A DNA stretch of 64,000 nucleotides from assembly GCA_044226865.1 (NCBI GenBank), contig JBGAGE010000003.1, positions 310,001-374,000 of the forward strand. Direction: 5' to 3'. The stretch comes from TMP-86 sp044226865 (GTDB lineage Bacteria > Pseudomonadota > Gammaproteobacteria > Steroidobacterales > Steroidobacteraceae). Below, piece by piece: positions 36,975-45,391 of this stretch. The notes beneath the pieces were generated by a model. It was not told where the DNA came from and did no database searches. It saw only the letters and a list, made by a program, of their open reading frames with translations. A program made the position numbers and the translations under genes. Positions within the stretch are counted from its first letter, which is position 1; each line of letters starts with the position of its first letter.

Positions 36975-37618
36975 GCGCCACCGCCCGGCGCATTGCGCGG
37001 ATACCCCGCGCGCTCATGCACGCCCACCATGCGGTCCACGTTCTGCAGCGTGTGCAGGATGATGTCGGTCTGCGACCAATGACCCATGGGCCGGTACCAG
37101 GAGGCCACCCAGGTGATCAGCCCGCCGATCGACACCGCGGTGAGCAAGGGATCCTTCACGTCGAACTCTCCCGACTGGGTGCCCGCCTCCAGGAGCTTGG
37201 CCAGCCGCACGCCGAATTCGCGCCGCAGGTCCATGAGATGCCTTGATTTCTTGCGCTCGAGGTTCTTCTCCTCGCGCTCGTACACCACGATGTATTTCTG
37301 GTGCTTGATGACGATGCCCGTGACCTGCTCCACGATGAGCTTCAATTTGTCGCGTGGCGGGAGCGAAGTGGCGAGCGACTCATCCAGCGCCTGCAGCGAG
37401 GTGCGGATGCCGACCTCGCAGATGGCATTGAGGATCTCGCTCTTGTTCTTGTAATACGAGTACAGGAAGGGCTTGGTGACCTTCAGGCCTTCGGCGATGG
37501 CATCGAGCGTGGTGGCCTCATAGCCATGCGCAAAGAACAACTCGCGCGCTTCCTCGAGGATGCGCTGGCGCTTGAATTCCTGCACCTGCGCCTTGAGCTC
37601 GGATGGTTTCTCCGCCAT
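36971..37618 (-). CDS. TetR-family transcriptional regulator
   Basis: A 215-residue TetR protein with the N-terminal helix-turn-helix GYEATTLDAIAEGLKVTKPFLYSYYKNKSEIL and a helical ligand domain. Its position between the CoA ligase and SDR genes, in one run (one-base gap to the ligase stop, ATGA overlap with the SDR), suggests it controls this operon and maybe the divergent Fe-ADH operon. FadR/KstR-type TetR proteins in similar places sense acyl-CoA thioesters. Confidence 0.86.
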   Translation of the reverse strand: MAEKPSELKAQVQEFKRQRILEEARELFFAHGYEATTLDAIAEGLKVTKPFLYSYYKNKSEILNAICEVGIRTSLQALDESLATSLPPRDKLKLIVEQVTGIVIKHQKYIVVYEREEKNLERKKSRHLMDLRREFGVRLAKLLEAGTQSGEFDVKDPLLTAVSIGGLITWVASWYRPMGHWSQTDIILHTLQNVDRMVGVHERAGYPRNAPGGGA

Positions 37619-37619
37619 G

Positions 37620-39254
37620 TCAGCGTCCGATCCGGTCGCGCTTGATCTGGATGCCGGCCTTCTCGCGATCCCAGGTATCGGGCGTGATGCCTTCTTTGCG
37701 CAACTCGGTCTTCAGCACCTTGGCCGACGGCGTCTTCGGCAATTCATCGAGCACACGAATGAAACGCGGAATCATGAAGTGGGCCATGCGATCGCGCAGG
37801 AATTCGATGAGCGCCACCGGATCGATGCTCTTGCCGGGCGCGGGCGCCACCACCGCCATCACCTCGTCCTCGTCCAGCTCGCTGGGCACGGCGATGGCCG
37901 CCGCCTCGCGCACATCCGGATGCGCCACGATCTCCGCTTCCACTTCGAAGGAGGAGATGTTCTCGCCGCGGCGGCGGATGGCATCTTTCATGCGGTCGAC
38001 GAAGAAGAAATAGCCATCCTCGTCCTGGCGGAAGGCATCGCCCGTATGGAACCAGCCGTTGCGCCAGGCGCGCGCCGTGGCCTCGGGCATCTTGTAGTAG
38101 CCGGAATTCATGGCCCACGGCCGGTCGGTACGCACCAGCATCTCGCCCACTTCGCCCAGCGCGACCTCGCAATCGTTTTCGTCCACGAGCCGCACTTCCA
38201 CGCCCTTGCGCACCTTGCCGCAGGTGCCGCGCTTGGCGGGGTTGGGGTCCGAGACGATGGGAGAGGAAATCTCGGTCATGTTGAAGATGGTGTACACGTC
38301 GGCGCCGAAGCGCTGGTGGAATTCCTGCGCGCCGGCCGACAGCGGCACGATGAAGCACTTGCGAACCTTGTGATCACGGTCCTGCGGTGAGGGCGGCGCC
38401 TTCAGGAGAAAGGTCGCCATTACGCCCAGGAGGAACACGGCCGTCACCTCGTGGCGGCGCACCAGCGGCCAGAACGCATCGGTGGAAAAGCGCTCCGGCA
38501 TGACGATGGAACCGCCGCGCCCCAGCATCGCGAAGCACAACCCCATGCCGCCGATGTGGAACATGGGCATGTTGACGAGGAAACGGTCCTCGCCCGTGAT
38601 GAACCACCAGGATTCGGGTCCCGGGTTCGTATACATGTGCAGGTAGGAGGACAACACGCCCTTGGAGGGGCCGGTGGTGCCCGAGGTATAGATGATGGAT
38701 TGTGTGTCCCAGGGTTCGATGGGCCGCTGCAGCGGCGGCAGGTCGGGCTCGCTGCCGCGCAGGCTGTCGAAGCCCACGCAGGGCAGCGGTGGATCGGCGG
38801 GCACGGGCCCGCCTACCGACACCAGCCGCTGGAGCGAGGCGAGCTTCGCGCCCTTCAGCCGCTCGATGAGATCCACGTGCACCACCGCCACGCTGGCATC
38901 GGAGTTGGCGATCACATGCTCGAGCACACCGCCGCGATACGCGGTATTGGCCGGCACATAGACGGCACCGAGATAATTGATGGCGTAGTACGTGAACAGC
39001 ATCTCGGGCGTGTTCGGCTGCCAGCAGAACACATGATCGCCCTGCTTCACCCCCAGGCGCGCCAAGCCCACCGCGGTTTCGATGACGCGCTCGCGGATCT
39101 GGCGGTAAGTCAGCGAAAAGCCATCATCGAAGATCACGTAGACCTGGTCGCCGCGCTCCACGGCCCAGCGATCGAGCAGGTAGCGCACCACGCAGACTTC
39201 ACGCGCGGGCACCCGCGGGTCCGCGTGGCCGGTCCGTGATGGCGCATTGCTCAT
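37620..39254 (-). CDS. AMP-dependent acyl-CoA ligase
   Basis: The 544-residue enzyme has YTSGTTGPSKGV (AMP-binding P-loop), NMTEISS and the hinge/C-terminal lysine region PKTPSAKVLKTEL. It activates a carboxylic acid to its CoA ester via an acyl-adenylate. Sequence features (VFCWQPNTPEMLFTYYAINYLGAVYVPAN) resemble CaiC-type ligases. It is the first gene of a minus-strand operon with TetR and an SDR. In context it could make the CoA ester that feeds the B12 mutase; compare 2-hydroxyisobutyryl-CoA ligase in hcm clusters. Confidence 0.87.
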   Translation of the reverse strand: MSNAPSRTGHADPRVPAREVCVVRYLLDRWAVERGDQVYVIFDDGFSLTYRQIRERVIETAVGLARLGVKQGDHVFCWQPNTPEMLFTYYAINYLGAVYVPANTAYRGGVLEHVIANSDASVAVVHVDLIERLKGAKLASLQRLVSVGGPVPADPPLPCVGFDSLRGSEPDLPPLQRPIEPWDTQSIIYTSGTTGPSKGVLSSYLHMYTNPGPESWWFITGEDRFLVNMPMFHIGGMGLCFAMLGRGGSIVMPERFSTDAFWPLVRRHEVTAVFLLGVMATFLLKAPPSPQDRDHKVRKCFIVPLSAGAQEFHQRFGADVYTIFNMTEISSPIVSDPNPAKRGTCGKVRKGVEVRLVDENDCEVALGEVGEMLVRTDRPWAMNSGYYKMPEATARAWRNGWFHTGDAFRQDEDGYFFFVDRMKDAIRRRGENISSFEVEAEIVAHPDVREAAAIAVPSELDEDEVMAVVAPAPGKSIDPVALIEFLRDRMAHFMIPRFIRVLDELPKTPSAKVLKTELRKEGITPDTWDREKAGIQIKRDRIGR

Positions 39255-39315
39255 GCCGCAATTCCCCTCAGATTCAGCTTCGATTATTACCGCGCATTCG
39301 CAGCGGTTTCCTGAT

Positions 39316-39353
39316 GGTAATTATTTGTACACCATCGGTAATGACAGTACAAT
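39316..39353 (+). promoter_or_regulatory. Promoter with tandem repeats between ligase and Fe-ADH genes
   Basis: Two GGTAAT...GTACA repeats start at 39316 and 39337, 21 bases apart (two helical turns). They overlap a good sigma-70 pair, TTGTAC (39325-39330) and TACAAT (39348-39353), spaced 17 bases, pointing toward the Fe-ADH gene. A third inverted ATTACC lies near 39287. The repeats look like a regulator's operator, perhaps that of the TetR gene nearby. Confidence 0.6.
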
Positions 39354-39403
39354 CCGAGCGCACCGTTCGTTTGACAAAACCACTCATATTCCCGGAGCGC
39401 GTG

Positions 39404-40573
39404 ATGTACCAATCCACCATCGGAATGACGGCGCTGGAAATGGTCTACAGCGGCCGTCCCGCCGCCGAAGCCCTCGCCGAAGAAACCGCCCGCCTCGGCG
39501 CCAAGCGTGTGTTCCTGGTCTGCAGCAATACCCTGCGGCACAAGACCGACGAAGTAAAGAAGCTCGAGAAGGCCCTCGGCAACAAGCTGGTGGGCATCTA
39601 CGACAGCGTCCGCCCGCATGTGCCGCGCGAGGACGTGGTGGCCGCGGCCATTGCCGCCTCCAAGGTATCGCCCGACCTGCTGGTGTCGCTCGGCGGCGGC
39701 TCCGTATCGGACGCCACCAAGATCCTGGCGATCTCGCTCAAGCACAAGCTGTTCACGACGGAGTCGATGGAGGCCTATCACATGGTCGTCAACCCCGACC
39801 ACAGCGTGACGCTGCCGGCCTTCGAAGGCCCCGACATCCCGGTGGTGCTCATTCCCACCACCCTGTCCGGCGGAGAATTCAACGCGCTGTCCGGCTCCAC
39901 GGACAAAGTGGTGAACGTGAAGCAGGGCTACGTGCATCCGCGCATGGTGCCGCGCGCCGTCATCCTCGATCCGGCCGTCACCGTGCACACGCCGGAGTGG
40001 ATCTGGATGTCCACCGGCGTGCGTTCGCTCGATCATTGCTTCGAGACGCTGGGCTCGCTCAATTCGAACGACTACTGGGACGGCATGGCCATCAACGGCG
40101 TGCGGCTGTTGTCCGCAGGGCTCACCGCGGTGAAGCAGAACCCGAAGGACCTGAGCGCGCGCCAGCAATGCCAGATGGGCGCGTGGTGCTCCATGGTCGC
40201 CATCGTCTCAGGCCTGCCGATGGGCATCAGCCACGCCACGGGCCACGCGCTCGGTGGCTCATTCGACGTGCCGCACGGCTACACCTCCTGCGTCATGGCG
40301 CCCTTCGCGCTGGAATACAACCAGAGCGTGAACGGCCATCGCCAGAAGCTCATCAGCCTCGGGTTCGGTGAGCCCGATGTGCCGGCGCACGTGCTGGCCG
40401 ACCGCATCATCAGGAAGCTCGGCATGCCGCGGAGCCTGGCCGAGGTGAAGGTGTACGAGAAGGACCTCAAGGCCCTGTCGGGCTACATCTACCAGGACAT
40501 CTGGTGCGGCACGAACCCGCGGCCCATTCCGAACTCGGATGCGCTGATCGACCTGCTGCGCAAGGCGCTTTGA
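39404..40573 (+). CDS. Iron-containing alcohol dehydrogenase
   Basis: The 389-residue protein has the group III Fe-ADH motifs: SLGGGSVSDATKI for NAD(P), IPTTLSGGEFNALSG, and the metal ligands in GVRSLDHCFETL and SHATGHALGG. It likely interconverts an alcohol and an aldehyde/ketone; maleylacetate reductases belong to the same group and are an alternative. The ATG has GGAGCG just upstream. MeaB follows with a TTGA overlap, tying the gene to mutase function. Confidence 0.85.
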   Translation: MYQSTIGMTALEMVYSGRPAAEALAEETARLGAKRVFLVCSNTLRHKTDEVKKLEKALGNKLVGIYDSVRPHVPREDVVAAAIAASKVSPDLLVSLGGGSVSDATKILAISLKHKLFTTESMEAYHMVVNPDHSVTLPAFEGPDIPVVLIPTTLSGGEFNALSGSTDKVVNVKQGYVHPRMVPRAVILDPAVTVHTPEWIWMSTGVRSLDHCFETLGSLNSNDYWDGMAINGVRLLSAGLTAVKQNPKDLSARQQCQMGAWCSMVAIVSGLPMGISHATGHALGGSFDVPHGYTSCVMAPFALEYNQSVNGHRQKLISLGFGEPDVPAHVLADRIIRKLGMPRSLAEVKVYEKDLKALSGYIYQDIWCGTNPRPIPNSDALIDLLRKAL

Positions 40574-41559
40574 GCCGCGACGACTCCACGCACAAGGCGG
40601 CGGGCGCCGGCGCGAGCCTGCAGGCGCTGGCGGCGCGGGTACTCGCGGGCGAGCGCGGCGGACTGGCGCGGGCGCTGACGCGCATCGAGCGTGATGCACA
40701 GGATGCGCGCGCACTGGATGCCGCCCTCGCCCCGCACACGGGCCGCGCCTACACCGTCGGCATCACCGGTGCACCCGGCGCCGGCAAGTCGACGCTGGTG
40801 GGCGCGCTGCTCGGCGTGGCTCTGGCGCACGACCAACGCGTCGCGGTGCTGGCGCTGGATCCCGAATCGCCGTTGACGCATGGCGCCATCCTCGGCGACC
40901 GCCTGCGCATGGAACACGTGGCCGCCGATGAGCGCGTATTCGTGCGCTCCATGACGGCCGATGCGCATGGCGGCGGCCTGTCGGTCACCACCCCGCTGGC
41001 CATGCGCGCGCTCGATGCCGCCGGGTGGCCTTGGGTGTTCATCGAAACCGTGGGCGTGGGCCAGACGGAGCTGGACATCGTCGATGCGGCCGCGACCACG
41101 GTGGTGGTGCTCAATCCTGGTTGGGGTGATGAGGTGCAGGCCGTGAAGGCGGGCCTCATGGAAGTGGCCGACATTTTCGTGATCAACAAATGCGATCGCG
41201 AGGGCGCTGCGCAGACGCGGCGCGACCTGGAACAAATGCTGGCAGCCACCAAGCCCGCGGCCTGGCGGCCGCTGATCGTCGACACCGTGGCCAACGCCGG
41301 CCGCGGGATCGAGGAAACGTGGGCGGCGATCGCCGCGCACCGCGCGCACCTGGAACAATCTGGTGCGTTGGCCGCGCGGCGCGCGCGCTTCCTGACGCTG
41401 GCGCTGCGGGGCTTGGCGCAGGCGGGATTTCAGGCGCGATTGGATGCGTGGAGTGCGTCGCCTCAACTCGCGCGAACCCTCGAGCGGCTGGGTTCGGGCG
41501 AACAGACGCTGCATGAAGCGGCCGGCGAACTGTTGCGGCAGGTGCTACGCCAGGATTGA
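40570..41559 (+). CDS. MeaB-family GTPase chaperone of B12-dependent acyl-CoA mutase
   Basis: The 329-residue G3E-type GTPase has GITGAPGAGKSTLVGALL (Walker A), DPESPLTHGAILGDRLRM and INKCD for guanine specificity. Such proteins guard and reload cobalamin in methylmalonyl-type mutases. A TTG start overlaps the Fe-ADH stop. The mutase subunits lie convergently just downstream, making them the likely partners; the MeaH protein of hcm clusters is of this family. Confidence 0.88.
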   Translation: MSRDDSTHKAAGAGASLQALAARVLAGERGGLARALTRIERDAQDARALDAALAPHTGRAYTVGITGAPGAGKSTLVGALLGVALAHDQRVAVLALDPESPLTHGAILGDRLRMEHVAADERVFVRSMTADAHGGGLSVTTPLAMRALDAAGWPWVFIETVGVGQTELDIVDAAATTVVVLNPGWGDEVQAVKAGLMEVADIFVINKCDREGAAQTRRDLEQMLAATKPAAWRPLIVDTVANAGRGIEETWAAIAAHRAHLEQSGALAARRARFLTLALRGLAQAGFQARLDAWSASPQLARTLERLGSGEQTLHEAAGELLRQVLRQD

Positions 41560-41614
41560 TCTCGAGGTGACGGGTCGCGATCAGCCGCCGCCGGTGACGC
41601 GACGGTGACGCCGT

Positions 41615-42010
41615 TCAGGCGCTCGCGGCAATACCGGTCAGGCGCCTCGCAGCATCGGTGATGGCCTCCAGCGTGGAGCCCGGCGGATAAGTCTCCACAC
41701 CCAGCTCCGCCAGCCGGCGGCAGGTCGAGGGCGGCAACACACCGCCCGCAAATATCGGCAGGTCGGGCCGCGCCGCACGCAGCTCGCCGATGATGCGCTC
41801 CACCACGGCCGCGTGGCCGCCGACATTCAGGCCGACGAGGTCGACATCCTCGTCGATGGCAGCGCGCACGATCTCGGGCCCGGTGATCATGCCGCCCATG
41901 ATGACGTGGAAGCCGGCATCGCGCAGCGCGCGCGCCACCACGGAGAGCCCGCGCCAATGGCCGTCCAATGCCGTCTTCACCAGGAGAATTCTGCGCGCCG
42001 CGCCGCTCAT
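41615..42010 (-). CDS. B12-binding small subunit of acyl-CoA mutase
   Basis: The 131-residue protein is a stand-alone cobalamin-binding domain. It has DGHWRG (DxHxxG, with the His that ligates cobalt), LNVGGH and FAGGVLP, all typical of the C-terminal half of methylmalonyl-CoA mutase or of IcmB/HcmB small subunits. The ATG at 42010 overlaps the large-subunit stop by one base. So mutase here is split, as in 2-hydroxyisobutyryl- and isobutyryl-CoA mutases. Confidence 0.88.
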   Translation of the reverse strand: MSGAARRILLVKTALDGHWRGLSVVARALRDAGFHVIMGGMITGPEIVRAAIDEDVDLVGLNVGGHAAVVERIIGELRAARPDLPIFAGGVLPPSTCRRLAELGVETYPPGSTLEAITDAARRLTGIAASA

Positions 42011-43647
42011 CAGACCAGCTCCGGCGTCTGCCAGTCGCCCCATACCGAGCGGTACAGGTCGCCGATCTCACCGAGGGTCACTTCCGCATCCAACGCGTCC
42101 ATCATCTTCGGCATGATGTTGATGGCGGGATCGCGGCACGCGGCCTCCAGGTTCTTCAAGGCGGCCTTCGCGCCCGCCTCGTGCCGTTCGCGACGCACGC
42201 ACTCGAGGCGCTCGCGCGCCACGTCGTAGGCATCGTTGACGCCGGGGAAGCCGTCGACCACGAAGGGCGAGACATCGTCATGGTGATCCGTGACGCCGAC
42301 CACGACGCGCGTGCCGTCGGACTCGGCCTTGAAGTCGGCGTTCTGGTTGTCGCGCGCACGGGCATGCAGCCAGCCCGAGTCCAGCGATGCGAGGAAGCCG
42401 CCCTGCGCGCGGATCTCTTCCGCGAATTCCCAGGCGCGGCGCTCGATCTCGGCCGTGAGCGCTTCCACGTAGTAGGAGCCGCCGAGCGGATCGGCCACGG
42501 CGCAGACATTGGTCTCGTGCTGCAGGATCTGTTGGATGCGCACCGACATCTGGTGCGCGTGCTCGCTCGGCACGGACAGCGCCTCGTCATACCCCGAGAC
42601 GCCCAACGACTGCACGCCGCCAAGCACCGCCGTCAACGCCATCAGCGTGCCGCGCACGATGTTGTTGATGGGTTGCTGGTAGGTCATCATCGAACCCGAG
42701 GTGACCACGTGGATGCGCATGCGCAGCGCGCGCTCGTCGGTGACGCCGTAACGTTCGGTCAGCAGGCGATGCCAGGCCTTTCGGGCCGCGCGCAGCTTGG
42801 CTGCATCCTCGAAGATATCCAGCGTGGTGCGGAAATTCACCCCGCCCACGCGCGAGGCGGCCAGGCGCACGTCCATGCGGCCGCGGCGCTTGATTTCATC
42901 CAGGTATTCGATGGCATTGGCGATGAGCGCGCCGAGCTCCTGATAGGCGTTCAGGCCCGTGTCACCGCCGTTGTAGGCGGCGATCGACACCGGCACCCAC
43001 TTGGGCAGGTGCTCGCCGCAGAATTCGATCAGGTCGGCGTTGAGGCGCAGGCCGGCGGCCGTGGGCACTTGCTGCTTGGTGACGCAGCCCAGGTAAGTCA
43101 GGAAGAAATCGCTCTGCCCCGTTCCGGGCAGCGTCGACAAGTCCAGGCCGCGGCGCTTCGCGACGGTCCAATACGCTGCCGCCGCGAACGGGCCATGTTG
43201 CACGACGCCGCCGCCGGCATGGCCATAGGTGTTCTCGATCGGGATGCCATCGAGGCAGATGTGCGTGTCGCGCACGCTTTGCATCACCGCGCCCGTGAGG
43301 CCCACGTCCTCGCGCCGCGCCACCACATCCGGATGATCGACGTTGTACAGGTGATCCGCGGTATTGCGGTCGTGCTCCATGATGAAGCCGGTCTCGCCGT
43401 TCTTCAGCAGGAACTTGATGCGCTCGTTTTCGTCCTCGGGCTTGCCGAAGCCCGAGAGCTGGAAGATGCGCCAGGCCTTGGAGCGGTAGCCTTGCGGGAA
43501 GCAGCCGCGATGATAAGGCGCATCGCCGGGCAGTCCGCCCATGAGGGCGCGATGCTCGGCCGGCACGTCATCCGGACCATAGCTCGCCTTCACCGGAATG
43601 CCCGAGCGGGTGGTATAAACCGGAGGAGCCTTGGGGTGGCCTTGCAT
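42010..43647 (-). CDS. Acyl-CoA mutase, large subunit, divergent (HcmA/MCM superfamily)
   Basis: The 545-residue subunit aligns with the (beta/alpha)8 barrel of methylmalonyl-type mutases (FQLSGFG, GTGQSDFFLTYLG, HVVTSGSMMTYQQPINNIVRGT, DPLGGSYYVEALT). Key differences: the position of MCM Tyr89 is Leu64 and that of MCM Ala116 is Glu91. In HcmA these are Ile90 and Asp117, so a 2-hydroxyacyl-CoA substrate is plausible. The usual DLPTHRGYDSD segment is changed to DRNTADHLYNVDHP, so the substrate may be novel. The ATG has GAGG upstream; N-terminal region is short. Alignment was by eye. Confidence 0.85.
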   Translation of the reverse strand: MQGHPKAPPVYTTRSGIPVKASYGPDDVPAEHRALMGGLPGDAPYHRGCFPQGYRSKAWRIFQLSGFGKPEDENERIKFLLKNGETGFIMEHDRNTADHLYNVDHPDVVARREDVGLTGAVMQSVRDTHICLDGIPIENTYGHAGGGVVQHGPFAAAAYWTVAKRRGLDLSTLPGTGQSDFFLTYLGCVTKQQVPTAAGLRLNADLIEFCGEHLPKWVPVSIAAYNGGDTGLNAYQELGALIANAIEYLDEIKRRGRMDVRLAASRVGGVNFRTTLDIFEDAAKLRAARKAWHRLLTERYGVTDERALRMRIHVVTSGSMMTYQQPINNIVRGTLMALTAVLGGVQSLGVSGYDEALSVPSEHAHQMSVRIQQILQHETNVCAVADPLGGSYYVEALTAEIERRAWEFAEEIRAQGGFLASLDSGWLHARARDNQNADFKAESDGTRVVVGVTDHHDDVSPFVVDGFPGVNDAYDVARERLECVRRERHEAGAKAALKNLEAACRDPAINIMPKMMDALDAEVTLGEIGDLYRSVWGDWQTPELV

Positions 43648-43718
43648 GTGTCCTCGCGCGTGGCGCGCGCGGTGATGGCCGTGGCCGCCCCGCGTGCTTT
43701 CGCATAAGATGTTCACGC

Positions 43719-43728
43719 CAGTATACTG
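43719..43728. promoter_or_regulatory. Palindrome in divergent mutase/SDR promoter
   Basis: CAGTATACTG, a perfect 10-bp palindrome, lies in the 131-base gap between the divergent mutase and SDR genes, and is followed by an AT-rich stretch. TATACT within it could also be a -10 box for the plus-strand SDR gene. It may be an operator controlling both directions. Confidence 0.45.
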
Positions 43729-43778
43729 ATCGTATTAAAAATCTACCAATAGTTTTGAACGCGGATTGAGGGCTCGGC

Positions 43779-44570
43779 ATGCGGAAGGAAACCTTCGACA
43801 CACTGTTCTCGGTGGCCGGCAAGAGCGTGCTCATCACAGGCGGCTCGCAAGGCATCGGTTTCATGCTGGCCGGCGGGTTCCTCGCGGCCGGCGCGCGGGT
43901 ATACATAACCGGGCGCAAGGGCGATTCGCTGGAGGCCGCGCGCGCCAAGCTGGCGCCCCTGGGAGACGTGCAGGCGATCGTGAGCGATGTGGGCACGGCC
44001 GAAGGCATCGACGCCGTCGATGCGGTCATCCGGGGCCGCGATGGCCGCCTGCACGTGCTCGTCAACAATGCCGGCATCACCTGGGGCGCACCATTGGAGA
44101 ATTTTCCGGAGAAGGCCTGGCCCAAGGTGATGGGCGTGAACGTGCAGGGGCCGTTCATGTTGCTGCAGCGGCTGCTGCCCTACCTCAAGGCCACGGCCAG
44201 CGCGGAGAACCCCGCCCGTGTCATCAACATCGGGTCGGTGTTCGCCACCCTCACGGACGTGATGCAGGCCTATTCCTATGCCGCGAGCAAAGCGGCCATC
44301 CAGCAGTTGACGCGGGTGCTGGCGCGCGAGCTTGCACCGCAGCACGTGTTGGTCAATGCCATCGCACCCGGCCTGTTCCACACCAAGATGACGCATTTCG
44401 CCATGGAGGACGCCGAGCACCGCGAGAAGATCCTGGACGGAATACCACTGCATCGCGGTGGCACGGCGGAAGACATCACCGGCCTTGCGGTGATGCTGAG
44501 CTCGCGCGCGGGATCCTACATCACCGGCAGCATCATCCATCTGGATGGTGGCCAGATGATCAGCCACTGA
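43779..44570 (+). CDS. SDR oxidoreductase (3-hydroxyacyl/oxoacyl reductase-like)
   Basis: The 263-residue classical SDR has TGGSQGIG, LVNNAGITWG, the catalytic Ser region INIGSV, and YAASKAA with Tyr and Lys. It ends with GSIIHLDGGQM. Similarity to RhlG/3-oxoacyl-type reductases suggests dehydrogenation of a hydroxyacyl-CoA. In hcm-type pathways 3-hydroxyacyl-CoA dehydrogenase follows the mutase. It is followed after nine bases by a crotonase gene. Confidence 0.86.
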   Translation: MRKETFDTLFSVAGKSVLITGGSQGIGFMLAGGFLAAGARVYITGRKGDSLEAARAKLAPLGDVQAIVSDVGTAEGIDAVDAVIRGRDGRLHVLVNNAGITWGAPLENFPEKAWPKVMGVNVQGPFMLLQRLLPYLKATASAENPARVINIGSVFATLTDVMQAYSYAASKAAIQQLTRVLARELAPQHVLVNAIAPGLFHTKMTHFAMEDAEHREKILDGIPLHRGGTAEDITGLAVMLSSRAGSYITGSIIHLDGGQMISH

Positions 44571-44578
44571 AGGCAACC

Positions 44579-45361
44579 ATGACATTCCAGACGCTTTCCT
44601 TGGAGAAGCGCGGCGCGGCGGATTGGCTCACGCTGGACCGCCCCGACGCCATGAACACCCTGAATGCGGCGATGGTGGAGGAGCTGTTGCGTTACTTCAC
44701 GCAGCTCGAAGCCGATCGCAGCGTGCGCGTGGTGGTGCTGCGGGCCGCCGGCGCCAATTTCTGCGCGGGGCTCGATCTCAAGGACATGGCGGCGCGCTTC
44801 TCCACCCTGGACGCCGCCGGGATCCTGGCCACGCAGCGCTCCTTGAGCCGGATCACCCTGGCCATGCGGCGCTGCCCGCAGCCCGTCGTCTGCCTGCTGC
44901 AAGGTGCCGCCTCGGGAGGCGGATTCGCCTTCGCCCTCGCCTCCGACATCCGCTATTGCACGCCCGACGCGCGCATGAATGCAGCGTTCATCCAGGTGGG
45001 CCTGTCGGGCTGCGATGTGGGCGTGAGCTTCCTGCTGCCGCGGCTGGTGGGCTCCTCCGTTGCCGCGGAAATGCTGTTGACCGGCAAGTTCCTGAGCGCC
45101 GATCGCGCCCGCGAGATCGGCCTGGTGTCGAAGATCGTAGCGGCCGAACAGATGGAGGCGGCGGCGTCCGAGCTCGTGGCTTCTCTGCTCAAGGCCTCGC
45201 CCATGGGACTTGCGCTGACCAAGCAGGGATTGAACACCAACCTCACCGCGCCGAGCCTGGAGGCCGCCATCGAGATCGAGGACCGGCAGCAAGCCCTGCT
45301 GGCCTCCCAGCCCGAATTCATGGCGAGCATCCAGGCCTTCCTAGCCAAGCGTCCGCGCTGA
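44579..45361 (+). CDS. Crotonase-family protein lacking usual catalytic glutamates
   Basis: The 260-residue protein has the crotonase fold (NFCAGLDLKDMAA for CoA binding, GAASGGGFAFALASD for the oxyanion hole). However, the first catalytic Glu position is Ala (GGFAFAL), and the second lies in FIQVGLSGCDVGVSF without Glu. The Asp of CDVG matches the Asp204 region of dienoyl-CoA isomerases. So it may be an isomerase or other crotonase, not a plain hydratase. It has an AAGG ribosome site and follows the SDR in one run. Confidence 0.83.
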   Translation: MTFQTLSLEKRGAADWLTLDRPDAMNTLNAAMVEELLRYFTQLEADRSVRVVVLRAAGANFCAGLDLKDMAARFSTLDAAGILATQRSLSRITLAMRRCPQPVVCLLQGAASGGGFAFALASDIRYCTPDARMNAAFIQVGLSGCDVGVSFLLPRLVGSSVAAEMLLTGKFLSADRAREIGLVSKIVAAEQMEAAASELVASLLKASPMGLALTKQGLNTNLTAPSLEAAIEIEDRQQALLASQPEFMASIQAFLAKRPR

Positions 45362-45391
45362 CCCGCGGGCGGCGGTTGATCTCGCAGCGCC

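Noticed and set aside
42010..43647. Calling the mutase large subunit methylmalonyl-CoA mutase
   Set aside because: The Tyr89 position is Leu and the Ala116 position is Glu, with a remodelled substrate segment, so methylmalonyl-CoA is not supported as the substrate.
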